Of a DNA stretch of 10,597 bases, positions 1 through 5,550 are shown in pieces. The translations under genes and the position numbers were made by a program. Under the pieces are notes generated by a model that saw only the letters and a program-made list of their open reading frames with translations, searched no databases and was not told where the DNA came from. Source of the DNA: Methanobacteriota archaeon (lineage in GTDB: Archaea; Thermoplasmatota; DTKX01; GCA-020343715); assembly GCA_030597775.1 (NCBI GenBank), contig JAUVRF010000027.1:1-10597 (forward strand), in the 5' to 3' direction. Within the stretch, counting starts at the first letter, position 1; each line of letters starts with the position of its first letter.

Positions 1-747
1 ACCTCGCCCATCCCAGGGGGGGGCAACCAGTTCAGGTGGCGGGTGAACATGACCCAGGACCTGGCCGACGATGCACCCCCCATCCTGGATTGGGTGACCT
101 TGGTCATCTACTACATGCCCGCTACCACCGACACCTGGATCGAGGCGTCGTACCTGCTGCTGATCCCTGAGGAGGGGCTCGAATTCGACATGATGTTCCC
201 CTTCGACGTTGATATCTCGGGCCTGGTCTACATAGGGTACTTCGACCACGATGTGGAGGTCAACGTGACGGGTGTCCACCTGATCCGGAATCCAGGGGAT
301 ACCCCCGAGGACAAGGTGACCTACGTCTACATGTCAGGACCCTACGAATGCAAGCTGACGTTCTCGATCAAGGACCACCAGTCTCAACCGGATGGCGACG
401 ACTTCCCTTGGTTGTACTACCTGCTACCGCTGGTGATGGTCATCGTCATAGCCCTGGCCTACTACTGGGCCAAGGTAAGCGGGGAGCGGGACATCAGGGG
501 GTACGAGAAAGCCCCCGATGATGACGATGATGATGATGACAATGAGGAGGAGGAGTCGGACCTCGAGGACATGGACCTTGAGGTGCTGAAGGCCAGGAAG
601 GCCGAGCTGTTCGGCAAGATCAAGCAGGTCCAGAAGGAGCACGACGAGGGCATCGTCGGCAATGAGGAGCTGGACGTTCGGCTCAAGGCCTACAAGGACG
701 AGGCTGTCCTGGTGATGAAGCGGATCGATCGTTACGAGGACGATTGA
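1..747 (+). CDS. C-terminal part of a single-pass membrane protein, function unknown (5' partial)
   Basis: The reading frame is open from the first base of the window, and there is no signal peptide after the first internal start (GTG 43), so the gene most likely begins upstream; 248 residues are visible. Numbered from GTG 43, residues 1-118 form a beta-rich, presumably extracellular domain with no cysteine cluster. One hydrophobic helix follows at about 121-144 (FPWLYYLLPLVMVIVIALAY), then basic residues, then a strongly acidic linker at 159-177 with a run of eight Asp and several Glu. Residues 178-230 form a charged helical hairpin (KAELFGKIKQVQKEHDEG, then KDEAVLVMKRID) that resembles the cytoplasmic hairpin seen at the end of many archaeal membrane proteins and in CcmI-like proteins. 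The gene ends in TGA, 34 bases before the prenyltransferase gene on the same strand, so the two may be co-transcribed. I do not recognise a specific function; a surface receptor or cell-envelope anchor is only a guess. Confidence 0.7.
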   Translation, partial: TSPIPGGGNQFRWRVNMTQDLADDAPPILDWVTLVIYYMPATTDTWIEASYLLLIPEEGLEFDMMFPFDVDISGLVYIGYFDHDVEVNVTGVHLIRNPGDTPEDKVTYVYMSGPYECKLTFSIKDHQSQPDGDDFPWLYYLLPLVMVIVIALAYYWAKVSGERDIRGYEKAPDDDDDDDDNEEEESDLEDMDLEVLKARKAELFGKIKQVQKEHDEGIVGNEELDVRLKAYKDEAVLVMKRIDRYEDD

Positions 748-781
748 CCGTCCGGACCGACCGTGGGGGGAAAACAACACC

Positions 782-1678
782 ATGGTAAGCAAAGGGAAGG
801 GTTTCGCGATAACCCTGAGACCCATCGTCAGCATGGTCACCATCCCGTGGACCGCTGGGATGGCAGTGTTCGCCGCCTCCGTCTACGGAGATTACAGCGG
901 TGACATGTGGACCGACGCACAGTTCTACTGGACGCTCATCCTGGTCATGCTGGCCTCGTTCTTGGGTGTCACGGCGGGATACGCGCTCAACGATTACTTC
1001 GACTACCAGGTGGACCTGGCCAACCCCGTGAGGATGGACAAGGCTGCGAACCACGGCCTGGCCAGGAAGGACCTTTTCGTTTTCGCCGCGATGTTGGGGA
1101 TCCCCTCGTTGCTGATATGGTTCTACCTCAGTCCGCTGGCGTTCCTGGTCGCGATCGCCCAGCTGGTCTGCATCCTCGCCTACTCGGCCTGGGCCAAGCC
1201 CAACACGCCGTACTCCAACCTGTTCGTCGTGCTGCCCACGGCCCTGATGCCGATCACGGTGTTCTTCGTCTACACCGACACCCTTGCGATCGAGGCCCTT
1301 CTGCTGGCCCTTGTGAACCTTGCCTTCGAGCCCGGTTTCACCTGGGCGGGTGTGTGCAGGGATGTCGGATCTGACGAGAAGCTCAACATCCCCAGCCTTC
1401 CGATCGTCAGGGGGATACCGGCGGTGGCCAAGATGGTGCTCGCCGTGTGGATCGCCGTAGCAGCGTTCACGGTCATGACCTGGTACTACACGGACCTGGG
1501 CCTGGTGTTCCTGATAGGGGGTATGTTCGCCGCTATCTTCCTGATGGCCAGTGCGGTCGCGTTCGTCAAGACCCCGACGGCCGAGATGGGCGGTGCCACC
1601 TTCATGAAGTCCATCCTGTGGTTCTGGGTGTTCAGCATCTCGCTGATCGTGGACGCGGCGGTCAACATACAGATATGA
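782..1678 (+). CDS. UbiA-family membrane prenyltransferase
   Basis: The product is a 298-residue integral membrane protein with about eight to nine hydrophobic helices, the usual size for UbiA prenyltransferases. These enzymes transfer an isoprenoid chain from a prenyl diphosphate to an acceptor in the membrane. Both Asp-rich motifs that bind Mg-diphosphate are visible: NDYFDYQVD at residues 70-78, and D194-x3-D198 within GVCRDVGSDEKLNIPSLPI. The stretch after the first motif (NPVRMDKAANHGL) lacks the RP-x-R-PIPSG pattern typical of archaeal digeranylgeranylglyceryl phosphate synthases, so I do not assign that role; quinone, heme O or another lipid acceptor remain possible. The ATG at 782 is preceded by a G-run (765-770) that can act as a weak ribosome site, and the hydrophobic N-terminus begins soon after. 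It lies 34 bases after the membrane-protein gene and converges on the next gene. Family call is firm; the substrate is unknown. Confidence 0.88.
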   Translation: MVSKGKGFAITLRPIVSMVTIPWTAGMAVFAASVYGDYSGDMWTDAQFYWTLILVMLASFLGVTAGYALNDYFDYQVDLANPVRMDKAANHGLARKDLFVFAAMLGIPSLLIWFYLSPLAFLVAIAQLVCILAYSAWAKPNTPYSNLFVVLPTALMPITVFFVYTDTLAIEALLLALVNLAFEPGFTWAGVCRDVGSDEKLNIPSLPIVRGIPAVAKMVLAVWIAVAAFTVMTWYYTDLGLVFLIGGMFAAIFLMASAVAFVKTPTAEMGGATFMKSILWFWVFSISLIVDAAVNIQI

Positions 1679-1692
1679 GCAGGAGCGAGGTG

Positions 1693-1709
1693 CCCGGCAG
1701 ACGTCCGGG
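1693..1709. terminator. Short GC hairpin between convergent genes
   Basis: CCCGG (1693-1697) and CCGGG (1705-1709) can pair around a 7-base loop in the 33-base gap between the stop codons of the prenyltransferase gene and the convergent two-domain gene. Its position suits a bidirectional terminator. There is no T-run, which archaeal termination normally uses, so the call is weak. Confidence 0.2.
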
Positions 1710-1711
1710 GC

Positions 1712-2404
1712 TCAACAGCCCTGGTTCACGTCCTGGTATACCTTGTCCTCGTAGTCCCTGCTGGTCAGGCTCTCCCAGACGGTTATGGGGTGGATGGTCC
1801 GCTTCCACTCGAACCTGGTCGCCAGCTTCCGGGTCGCCGAGACGGGGGACACGTTTATGTTGATCACACCCTCGATGGGGGTAAGCCACTCCTTGAGGTC
1901 CTCCTCCAGGGTCGACATGCTCGGGCTCAGCAGCGAGAGCAAGATATCCTGCTTATCGTCCTGGAGGGTTATCGCTGTATAGGTTGGATAGGTATTGCCC
2001 GATGGTCGAAGCTCCGCGATCTTGTCGTAAACGGACTCGTACTCGCTCGGTTTGCACTTGATCGAAACAGTATAACGATTGAGCTTCTCCCGGTCCGGTG
2101 GGATGGCGAAGAAGATGGGCTTCATCATGCTCACCACGTTGATGTTCTGTACACTTTCTATCTTGGAGAAGTGCTCGAAAATGACCTCGGACAAGCTGTC
2201 GGCGTCCTTGGCATCGACGATGAACGTGGTCACACCGTCGCTTACCGACCTGGTCACGAATAGCGGGGTGATATTGTCGGTCTTCATATCCTCGTAATTG
2301 GTAAGGATGTACTCCCATACGTCATCGCTACCCTTCTCGACATGAATCCTAGCTTGATACATCACTTTGTAACCCTCAAGGGTCTTCTCAAACCCGCTAT
2401 CCAT
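1712..2404 (-). CDS. Tandem Lrp/AsnC-effector-like (ACT/RAM-type) two-domain protein without DNA-binding domain
   Basis: The product has 230 residues and seems built from two related alpha/beta units, about 14-105 and 110-205. Each ends in a similar strand signature: IESVQNINVVS in the first and IEGVININVSP in the second. The fold pattern (strand, helix, strand, then amphipathic helix before a terminal strand) resembles the ligand-binding RAM domain of Lrp/AsnC regulators and ACT domains. No helix-turn-helix, cysteine motif or signal peptide is seen, so it is probably a cytosolic small-molecule-binding or oligomeric partner protein rather than a repressor by itself. The ATG at 2404 has a purine-rich ribosome site GGAAGGGAG just upstream; an alternative ATG lies 14 codons in. 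Its codons and surroundings are clearly more AT-rich than the neighbouring genes. It diverges from the lipoyl-protein gene across a regulatory gap, suggesting shared control. The exact function is unknown. Confidence 0.75.
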   Translation of the reverse strand: MDSGFEKTLEGYKVMYQARIHVEKGSDDVWEYILTNYEDMKTDNITPLFVTRSVSDGVTTFIVDAKDADSLSEVIFEHFSKIESVQNINVVSMMKPIFFAIPPDREKLNRYTVSIKCKPSEYESVYDKIAELRPSGNTYPTYTAITLQDDKQDILLSLLSPSMSTLEEDLKEWLTPIEGVININVSPVSATRKLATRFEWKRTIHPITVWESLTSRDYEDKVYQDVNQGC

Positions 2405-2417
2405 CTTGACTCCCTTC

Positions 2418-2433
2418 CTATTAATTATTTTCT
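2418..2433 (-). promoter_or_regulatory. TATA-like box for the two-domain protein gene
   Basis: On the minus strand this reads GAAAATAATTAATAGG. Its centre lies about 20-25 bases before the ATG at 2404, which would give an almost leaderless transcript. A second candidate, CCATTTATGG (2457-2466 on the minus strand), would give a leader of about 30 bases and fits better with the visible ribosome site. I cannot decide between them. Confidence 0.35.
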
Positions 2434-2503
2434 AATCGGTACGATGAGGCCCTGGACCATAAATGGACCCGTTCTATTCTGGTCTTTGGTTAGGTCCTGC
2501 CAG

Positions 2504-2609
2504 TTGGCAATATCGACCAATAGGCATGACACTATTTAATTATTCCTGAAATTGGTCAACGAACGTTCGCACCACGGCCGATATCGTGTGATTTTGGTCA
2601 ATTGCCGAA
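2504..2609. promoter_or_regulatory. Cluster of TTGGTC operator-like sites
   Basis: TTGGTC occurs at 2515-2520 (minus strand, as TTGGTCGATATTGCCAA over 2520-2504), at 2552-2557 (TTGGTCAAC) and at 2594-2599 (TTGGTCAATTGCCGAA). The last is an imperfect palindrome with 12 of 16 positions symmetrical around CAATTG. The first and third copies share TTGGTC followed by TTGCC and AA. The second copy sits just after a TATA-like box, about where transcription would begin, as expected for a repressor site. The binding protein is unknown. Confidence 0.4.
2533..2543 (+). promoter_or_regulatory. TATA-like box upstream of the lipoyl-protein gene
   Basis: TATTTAATTAT is the best match to the archaeal TATA consensus on the plus strand in this gap. 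Transcription would start near 2563, leaving a leader of about 97 bases before ATG 2660. A weaker box (GGTATTTC near 2611) could instead give a short leader. Confidence 0.4.
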
Positions 2610-2659
2610 AGGTATTTCAGATGGTGTGGTGTTAACAGGATAACTCCGGGGGTGGGTGG

Positions 2660-2713
2660 ATGGAGCACTAGGGGTATGAGGTCCCTGAGGGCGTACTTTA
2701 CCACGCTGAACAC
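2660..2713 (+). other. Probable 5' end of the lipoyl-protein gene, interrupted by an in-frame TAG at codon 4
   Basis: From ATG 2660 the frame reads Met-Glu-His, then TAG (2669-2671), then GYEVPEGVLYHAEH and on into the annotated protein in the same frame. GcvH proteins normally begin with a stretch like VPEGLYYTKEHEW, so the codons after the TAG are real N-terminal coding sequence by homology. No ATG, GTG or TTG lies in frame between the TAG and ATG 2714. ATG 2660 has a G-rich ribosome site (GGGGGTGGGTGG) directly upstream, whereas ATG 2714 has none. A single base change in the TAG would restore an intact gene. Read-through, recoding, a true nonsense mutation or a sequence error are all possible. 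Confidence 0.65.
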
Positions 2714-3073
2714 ATGTGGGCCCGCAAAGAGGGTGACGTTGTTGTCGTGGGGGTTACCGATTTCGCGCAGAAGCTTGCTGGCGACATCGTGTACGTCGAC
2801 ATGCCCATGGAAGGGGACGAGGTCACCAAGGACAAGCCCTTCGGAACCCTGGAGACCGGTAAGTGGGTCGGAAAGATCTACGCACCCGTCTCAGGCGAGG
2901 TCGAGGAGTACAACGAGGATGTCGAGGATGACGCCCTGGTCATCAACGAGGACCCGTACGGCAAGGGATGGGTCATCAAGATCACCCCCGAGAACATGGA
3001 TGACTTCGACGACCTGATCAAGGCCGAGGATTACATCTCCATCATCGATGCGAAGCTCGAAGAGATCGAGTAG
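2714..3073 (+). CDS. gcvH: Lipoyl-carrier protein of the glycine cleavage H (GcvH/LbpA-like) family
   Basis: The 119 residues from ATG 2714 cover most of a GcvH-type lipoyl domain: GDVVVVGVTDFAQKLAGDIV (7-26), the lipoate site LETGKWVGKIYAPVSG with the modifiable Lys at residue 50, and NEDPYGKGWVIKI (78-90). GcvH normally carries aminomethyl groups between glycine decarboxylase and the T protein. The residues around the lysine (ETGKWVG) differ from the usual ESVKAVS of glycine-cleavage H proteins and recall GcvH-like proteins linked to Hdr-type sulfur or electron-transfer systems, so a glycine-cleavage role is not certain. The family normally has about 125-130 residues; the missing N-terminal part is encoded upstream from ATG 2660 but lies across an in-frame TAG. 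No P, T or L protein genes are in the window. The gene ends in TAG at the expected length, followed by 194 non-coding bases. Confidence 0.85.
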   Translation: MWARKEGDVVVVGVTDFAQKLAGDIVYVDMPMEGDEVTKDKPFGTLETGKWVGKIYAPVSGEVEEYNEDVEDDALVINEDPYGKGWVIKITPENMDDFDDLIKAEDYISIIDAKLEEIE

Positions 3074-3170
3074 GGTCATCGAGCTGTCGGGGCCCCTCGG
3101 GCTCCCACGGGCCGGACGCTGTTCCGGTCGATATCCATCCCTCCGAATGGACATGGTAGACAGAACCTTC

Positions 3171-3205
3171 CATGTACCTCTTGAAGATCCATTTGTAGGT
3201 TCATG
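3171..3205. other. Imperfect inverted repeat in the gap before mobA
   Basis: CATGTACCT (3171-3179) and AGGTTCATG (3197-3205) pair at 8 of 9 positions around a 17-base loop. It could be a terminator stem for the lipoyl-protein transcript or part of a small RNA. Nothing else recognisable lies between 3074 and 3235 except a GGGGCCCC palindrome at 3089-3096. Confidence 0.2.
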
Positions 3206-3235
3206 TTGATACAAAGGCCCCATCTCACTTCGGCC

Positions 3236-3260
3236 AATAATAATACCGATAACAGCTGTT
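3236..3260 (+). promoter_or_regulatory. Promoter of mobA with a palindromic site
   Basis: AATAATAATACC (3236-3247) lies about 28 bases before the ATG at 3268, the spacing expected of a TATA box for a leaderless archaeal mRNA. The lack of a ribosome site before the ATG agrees. The perfect palindrome AACAGCTGTT at 3251-3260 lies between box and start codon and could be an operator. Confidence 0.45.
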
Positions 3261-3267
3261 TAGGTCC

Positions 3268-3876
3268 ATGCGCTCGGCCGTTCTTTTGGCGGGGGGAAGG
3301 AGTTCGCGGATGGGAGCCGCGAAGGCGCTCATCCTCTTCAGGGGGCGGCCCCTCGTCCTTTGGTCGATGTCGGTCCTTGACCAGGTCGCCCAGGAGCTGA
3401 TACTATCGGTCTCCCCGGACCCCTCCGACGAACTCCTTGGGGCCCTTGGCCCATCGGCCACCGTCGTCAAGGACGAAAGACTTGGCATGGGCCCCATCCA
3501 TGGTCTCCTCTCGTCCTTTCGCGTCGCGAACGGGGAGTACGTCGCCGTGGCCCCGTGCGATTCCCCCTTCATCGAGGCCGGCCTCTTCGAGCTCCTGTTC
3601 TCGAGGGCAGAGGGCAGGGGGGGAGCCGTCCCGTTGGTAAATGGCTACTACGAGCCCTTGATCGCGGTATATCACAGAGCTCGTTTCCTCGAGGCTCTCG
3701 AGAGGACCATCGTTGGTGGGATGGCCAAGCCCGTCGACGCCTATCCCCTTGTGGACCTTGCCTTCGTCGATGAGCAGGACTTCCTCGACGCCGGTCTGTC
3801 CCTCGACTCGTTCGTGAACTTCAACGCGATCGAGGACCTGTTGCGCTACGATGTGGACACCACGGTCGATGGGTGA
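3268..3876 (+). CDS. mobA: Molybdenum cofactor guanylyltransferase MobA
   Basis: MobA joins GMP from GTP to molybdopterin to make the guanine dinucleotide form of the cofactor used by formate dehydrogenases and other DMSO-reductase-family enzymes. The 202 residues match the family length. Visible motifs are LAGGRSSRMG (7-16) with K19 for nucleotide binding, the loop ERLGMGPIHGLLSS (70-83), the metal-binding PCDSPF (96-101, D98), YYEPLIAVY (127-135) and the closing NFNAIEDL (184-191). No signal peptide or membrane segment is seen. It starts at an ATG that appears leaderless, 194 bases after the lipoyl-protein gene, and converges on the Hdr operon. Its presence beside an FdhB/FrhB-like subunit would fit a molybdenum or tungsten oxidoreductase encoded nearby, but none is in the window. 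A related nucleotidyltransferase (MocA or CofC type) is less likely given the PCDSPF and NFNAIEDL motifs. Confidence 0.87.
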   Translation: MRSAVLLAGGRSSRMGAAKALILFRGRPLVLWSMSVLDQVAQELILSVSPDPSDELLGALGPSATVVKDERLGMGPIHGLLSSFRVANGEYVAVAPCDSPFIEAGLFELLFSRAEGRGGAVPLVNGYYEPLIAVYHRARFLEALERTIVGGMAKPVDAYPLVDLAFVDEQDFLDAGLSLDSFVNFNAIEDLLRYDVDTTVDG

Positions 3877-3902
3877 TATCCCGGATCGACCGAATGGCAA
3901 CG

Positions 3903-3926
3903 GATGCCCTGTTCAGATGCCCTGTT
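3903..3926 (+). repeat. Short direct repeat, 2 copies of GATGCCCTGTT
   Basis: GATGCCCTGTT occurs at 3903-3913 and again at 3916-3926, a 13-base period. It lies in the 95-base gap between the convergent mobA and Hdr operon ends. A weak stem (CGTCC 3943-3947 with GGACG 3958-3962) follows. No T-rich terminator is seen. Probably of no function. Confidence 0.3.
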
Positions 3927-3971
3927 GGACCGACGACACGGGCGTCCTGGCCCTTCCGGACGGATGATCTC

Positions 3972-5051
3972 CTAGTCGCCCACGACCTCGAAGTTCTCGT
4001 GCTCCGAAAAGCACGTGAACGGCGGTTCATCTTCCATCGACCGGCCGGCCTCGTAGTCGAACAGGTCCTGGATCCTCCTGTTGATGCCCGCGTACATCTC
4101 CACCAGGGGGATGTCGCTGGGGCAGGCGCTCTGGCACTGTCCGCACATCACGCAGGCGGTCATCACGTGTGCCATCCGGGTCAGGTGGAACTGCACAGTC
4201 TCCACAGGCATCCTCAGGGTGCCCCGACGCTTGGCCTTGTCGGCCAGCGAGCCGGCCGTGGGGTTGAATGCATCGGTGTACAGGAGGCACTCCTTGCAGT
4301 AGCAGACCGGGCAGACGTTCTGGCAGTTCATGCCCTTTATGCAGGGTGACAGCTCGGCCAGGAACGTGCCCAGGTCACTGTACTTCTCCCTCGACCTGGC
4401 CTCCTGGTCGCCGTAGGCCTCCTCGCCCTTCTCGATGGACTCCTCGACGGCCTTCTTCCGGGCGTCGGTTAGCTCGGTGGCCTTCGCACCGATCGCCTCG
4501 GCGAAGGCCTGGCCCTCGTCGGAGTTGGTGACCAGCATCAGACCGTCCTTGACGCCGAAGGTGCCGATGGCCATGTCGACGGGTTCCCGGGCCACGTGGA
4601 ACCTGCATATCTTGCAGGCGTTGCGGACGGGTACTGCCTGGCCGTCGGCCACCATCGAGTACTCCTTGAGCTCGACGGTACCCTCGCAATCGGGCGATAG
4701 CAGAATCACGTGCTCCAGGTCGATCTGATTTATCTTGGCGAGCTCCGCCACCGCCCTGCACTCGCAGGGTTTGAGCAGGGCCGCGATCCTGATGGGGCTC
4801 CCACCGGGTTCGGTGAGGCGCACCAGGTCCTGGGGGCCGAACTGGGCCATCGCCTTGGCGAACGGCACGCAGGCGTCCAGGCTCCCGGGGTCGGTGGTGA
4901 ACATGTTCACGATGCCGGTGCGGGCAGGGCCCTCGGCGGGGACCAGCACCGCATCGACCGCGCCCTTCTCCAGGGCCTCGCGCAGCAACCTGCGGACGGC
5001 CTCGTCCCGGTCCTCTCCCTTGGCAAGGTCCCACTTGAATGCTATAGCCAT
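3972..5051 (-). CDS. FrhB/FdhB-like F420 hydrogenase/dehydrogenase beta-type subunit with C-terminal ferredoxin region
   Basis: The 359-residue protein resembles beta subunits of F420-reducing hydrogenase and formate dehydrogenase, which use FAD to pass electrons between F420 (or a pyridine nucleotide) and iron-sulfur clusters. Residues 17-37 (RRLLREALEKGAVDAVLV) match the start of the FrhB N domain. KPCECRAVAELAKINQIDLE (94-113), DCEGT (121-125) and ACKICRFHVA...VDMAIGTFG (145-166) match the FrhB C domain. A helical linker is followed by a cysteine-rich region: C237, C243, C247, C250, C252, C255, then a classical C300-x2-C303-x2-C306-x3-C310 [4Fe-4S] motif. In most relatives the ferredoxin part is N-terminal, so the order here is unusual. 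It is the last gene of the operon. Its ribosome site GGAGG begins at the last base of the MvhD stop codon, so translation is probably coupled. It likely links the HdrA-MvhD unit to a soluble electron carrier; which carrier is unknown. It ends in TAG. Confidence 0.8.
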   Translation of the reverse strand: MAIAFKWDLAKGEDRDEAVRRLLREALEKGAVDAVLVPAEGPARTGIVNMFTTDPGSLDACVPFAKAMAQFGPQDLVRLTEPGGSPIRIAALLKPCECRAVAELAKINQIDLEHVILLSPDCEGTVELKEYSMVADGQAVPVRNACKICRFHVAREPVDMAIGTFGVKDGLMLVTNSDEGQAFAEAIGAKATELTDARKKAVEESIEKGEEAYGDQEARSREKYSDLGTFLAELSPCIKGMNCQNVCPVCYCKECLLYTDAFNPTAGSLADKAKRRGTLRMPVETVQFHLTRMAHVMTACVMCGQCQSACPSDIPLVEMYAGINRRIQDLFDYEAGRSMEDEPPFTCFSEHENFEVVGD

Positions 5052-5060
5052 TCTTCACCA

Positions 5061-5065
5061 CCTCC
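5061..5065 (-). promoter_or_regulatory. Strong ribosome site of the FrhB-like gene, overlapping the MvhD stop
   Basis: On the minus strand the junction reads CTATAGGAGGTGGTGAAGAATG. GGAGG starts at the third base of the MvhD TAG stop, and the ATG at 5051 follows 9 bases later. The layout suits translational coupling and fixes the start of the FrhB-like gene. Confidence 0.7.
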
Positions 5066-5550
5066 TATAGCAGCCTCTCCTTGGCCAGTGGGTTAGGACC
5101 CAGCTGGCGCAGCGTCTCGTCGAAGGTGCTGACGGTCTTGGCGAACTTGCCCGACTCGCTGGCGGATATCCACTCAAGGTGGAGACGGCGGGGATCAAGG
5201 CCCACTCCCTCCATGACCTCCTTCACCACGGCGACGCGCCGTCGGGCCTTGTAGTTCCCGTTGAGGTAATGACAGTCTCCCAGGTGGCAGCCACCGATGA
5301 GCACTCCGTCGGCACCCTCCAGGAGGGCCTTGAGTATGTACGCCACGTCCACCGAGCCAGAGCACATGACCCGGATGGGTATGAACTCGGGGGTGTACTG
5401 GAGCCTGCTCACGCCGGCCAGGTCCGCCCCGGTGTACGAGCACCAGTTGCATAGGAAGCCCACGATCCGGGGGTTCCAGTCCTTTGGTGCGTCCCCGCCG
5501 GTGGCGTCGTCGGTAGTCTTCTTCTTCTTTCCCTTGCTGCTATCAGCCAT
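5065..5550 (-). CDS. mvhD: MvhD-type [2Fe-2S] electron-transfer subunit
   Basis: MvhD is a small ferredoxin-like subunit that carries electrons from a donor module (hydrogenase, formate or F420 dehydrogenase) to HdrA. The 161-residue protein has the family motifs: GFLCNWCSYTGADLAG (31-46), IRVMCSGSVD (59-68), GADGVLIGGCHLGDCHYLNG (79-98) and a C-terminal helix region. C34, C37, C63, C88 and C93 are the cluster candidates. A Lys- and Asp-rich tail of about 24 residues precedes the domain and is longer than in most MvhD proteins. The ATG at 5550 has a clear GGAGG ribosome site (GAAGGAGGGCTGACATG). It lies 60 bases after the short HdrA gene and 13 bases before the FrhB-like gene. MvhD is often fused to or next to HdrA, so the context supports one complex. 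The related BamF of benzoyl-CoA reductase complexes belongs to the same family. Confidence 0.92.
   Translation of the reverse strand: MADSSKGKKKKTTDDATGGDAPKDWNPRIVGFLCNWCSYTGADLAGVSRLQYTPEFIPIRVMCSGSVDVAYILKALLEGADGVLIGGCHLGDCHYLNGNYKARRRVAVVKEVMEGVGLDPRRLHLEWISASESGKFAKTVSTFDETLRQLGPNPLAKERLL

Larger units (their letters stand above)
2405..2713. other. Divergent, AT-rich regulatory intergenic region
   Basis: No convincing protein gene lies here apart from the probable 5' end of the lipoyl-protein gene (2660-2713). It is the most AT-rich part of the window. It holds TATA-like boxes on both strands, a direct repeat of TGGACC (2453-2458 and 2464-2469), three TTGGTC sites, and the 10-base perfect palindrome CGAACGTTCG at 2560-2569. 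This density of short symmetrical elements between two divergent genes suggests transcription control. Confidence 0.55.

Noticed and set aside
424..843. Minus-strand 139-codon frame over the end of the membrane-protein gene
   Set aside because: Its Ile-rich stretch is simply the complement of the poly-Asp codons, and it crosses two well-supported plus-strand genes.
2342..2539. 65-codon plus-strand frame in the divergent gap
   Set aside because: It overlaps the start of the two-domain gene, lacks a ribosome site and shows no family features.
2669..2671. Proof of a pyrrolysine genetic code
   Set aside because: TAG ends the lipoyl-protein, mvhD and FrhB-like genes at plausible lengths, and no pyl genes are in view, so one internal TAG is not enough to claim it.
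2652..3017. Open frame starting at ATG 2652 that overlaps the lipoyl-protein gene
   Set aside because: It is in another frame from the GcvH homology and its product is Ser/Arg/Thr-rich without motifs. It does not bypass the TAG, since the homologous residues are in the frame of ATG 2660.
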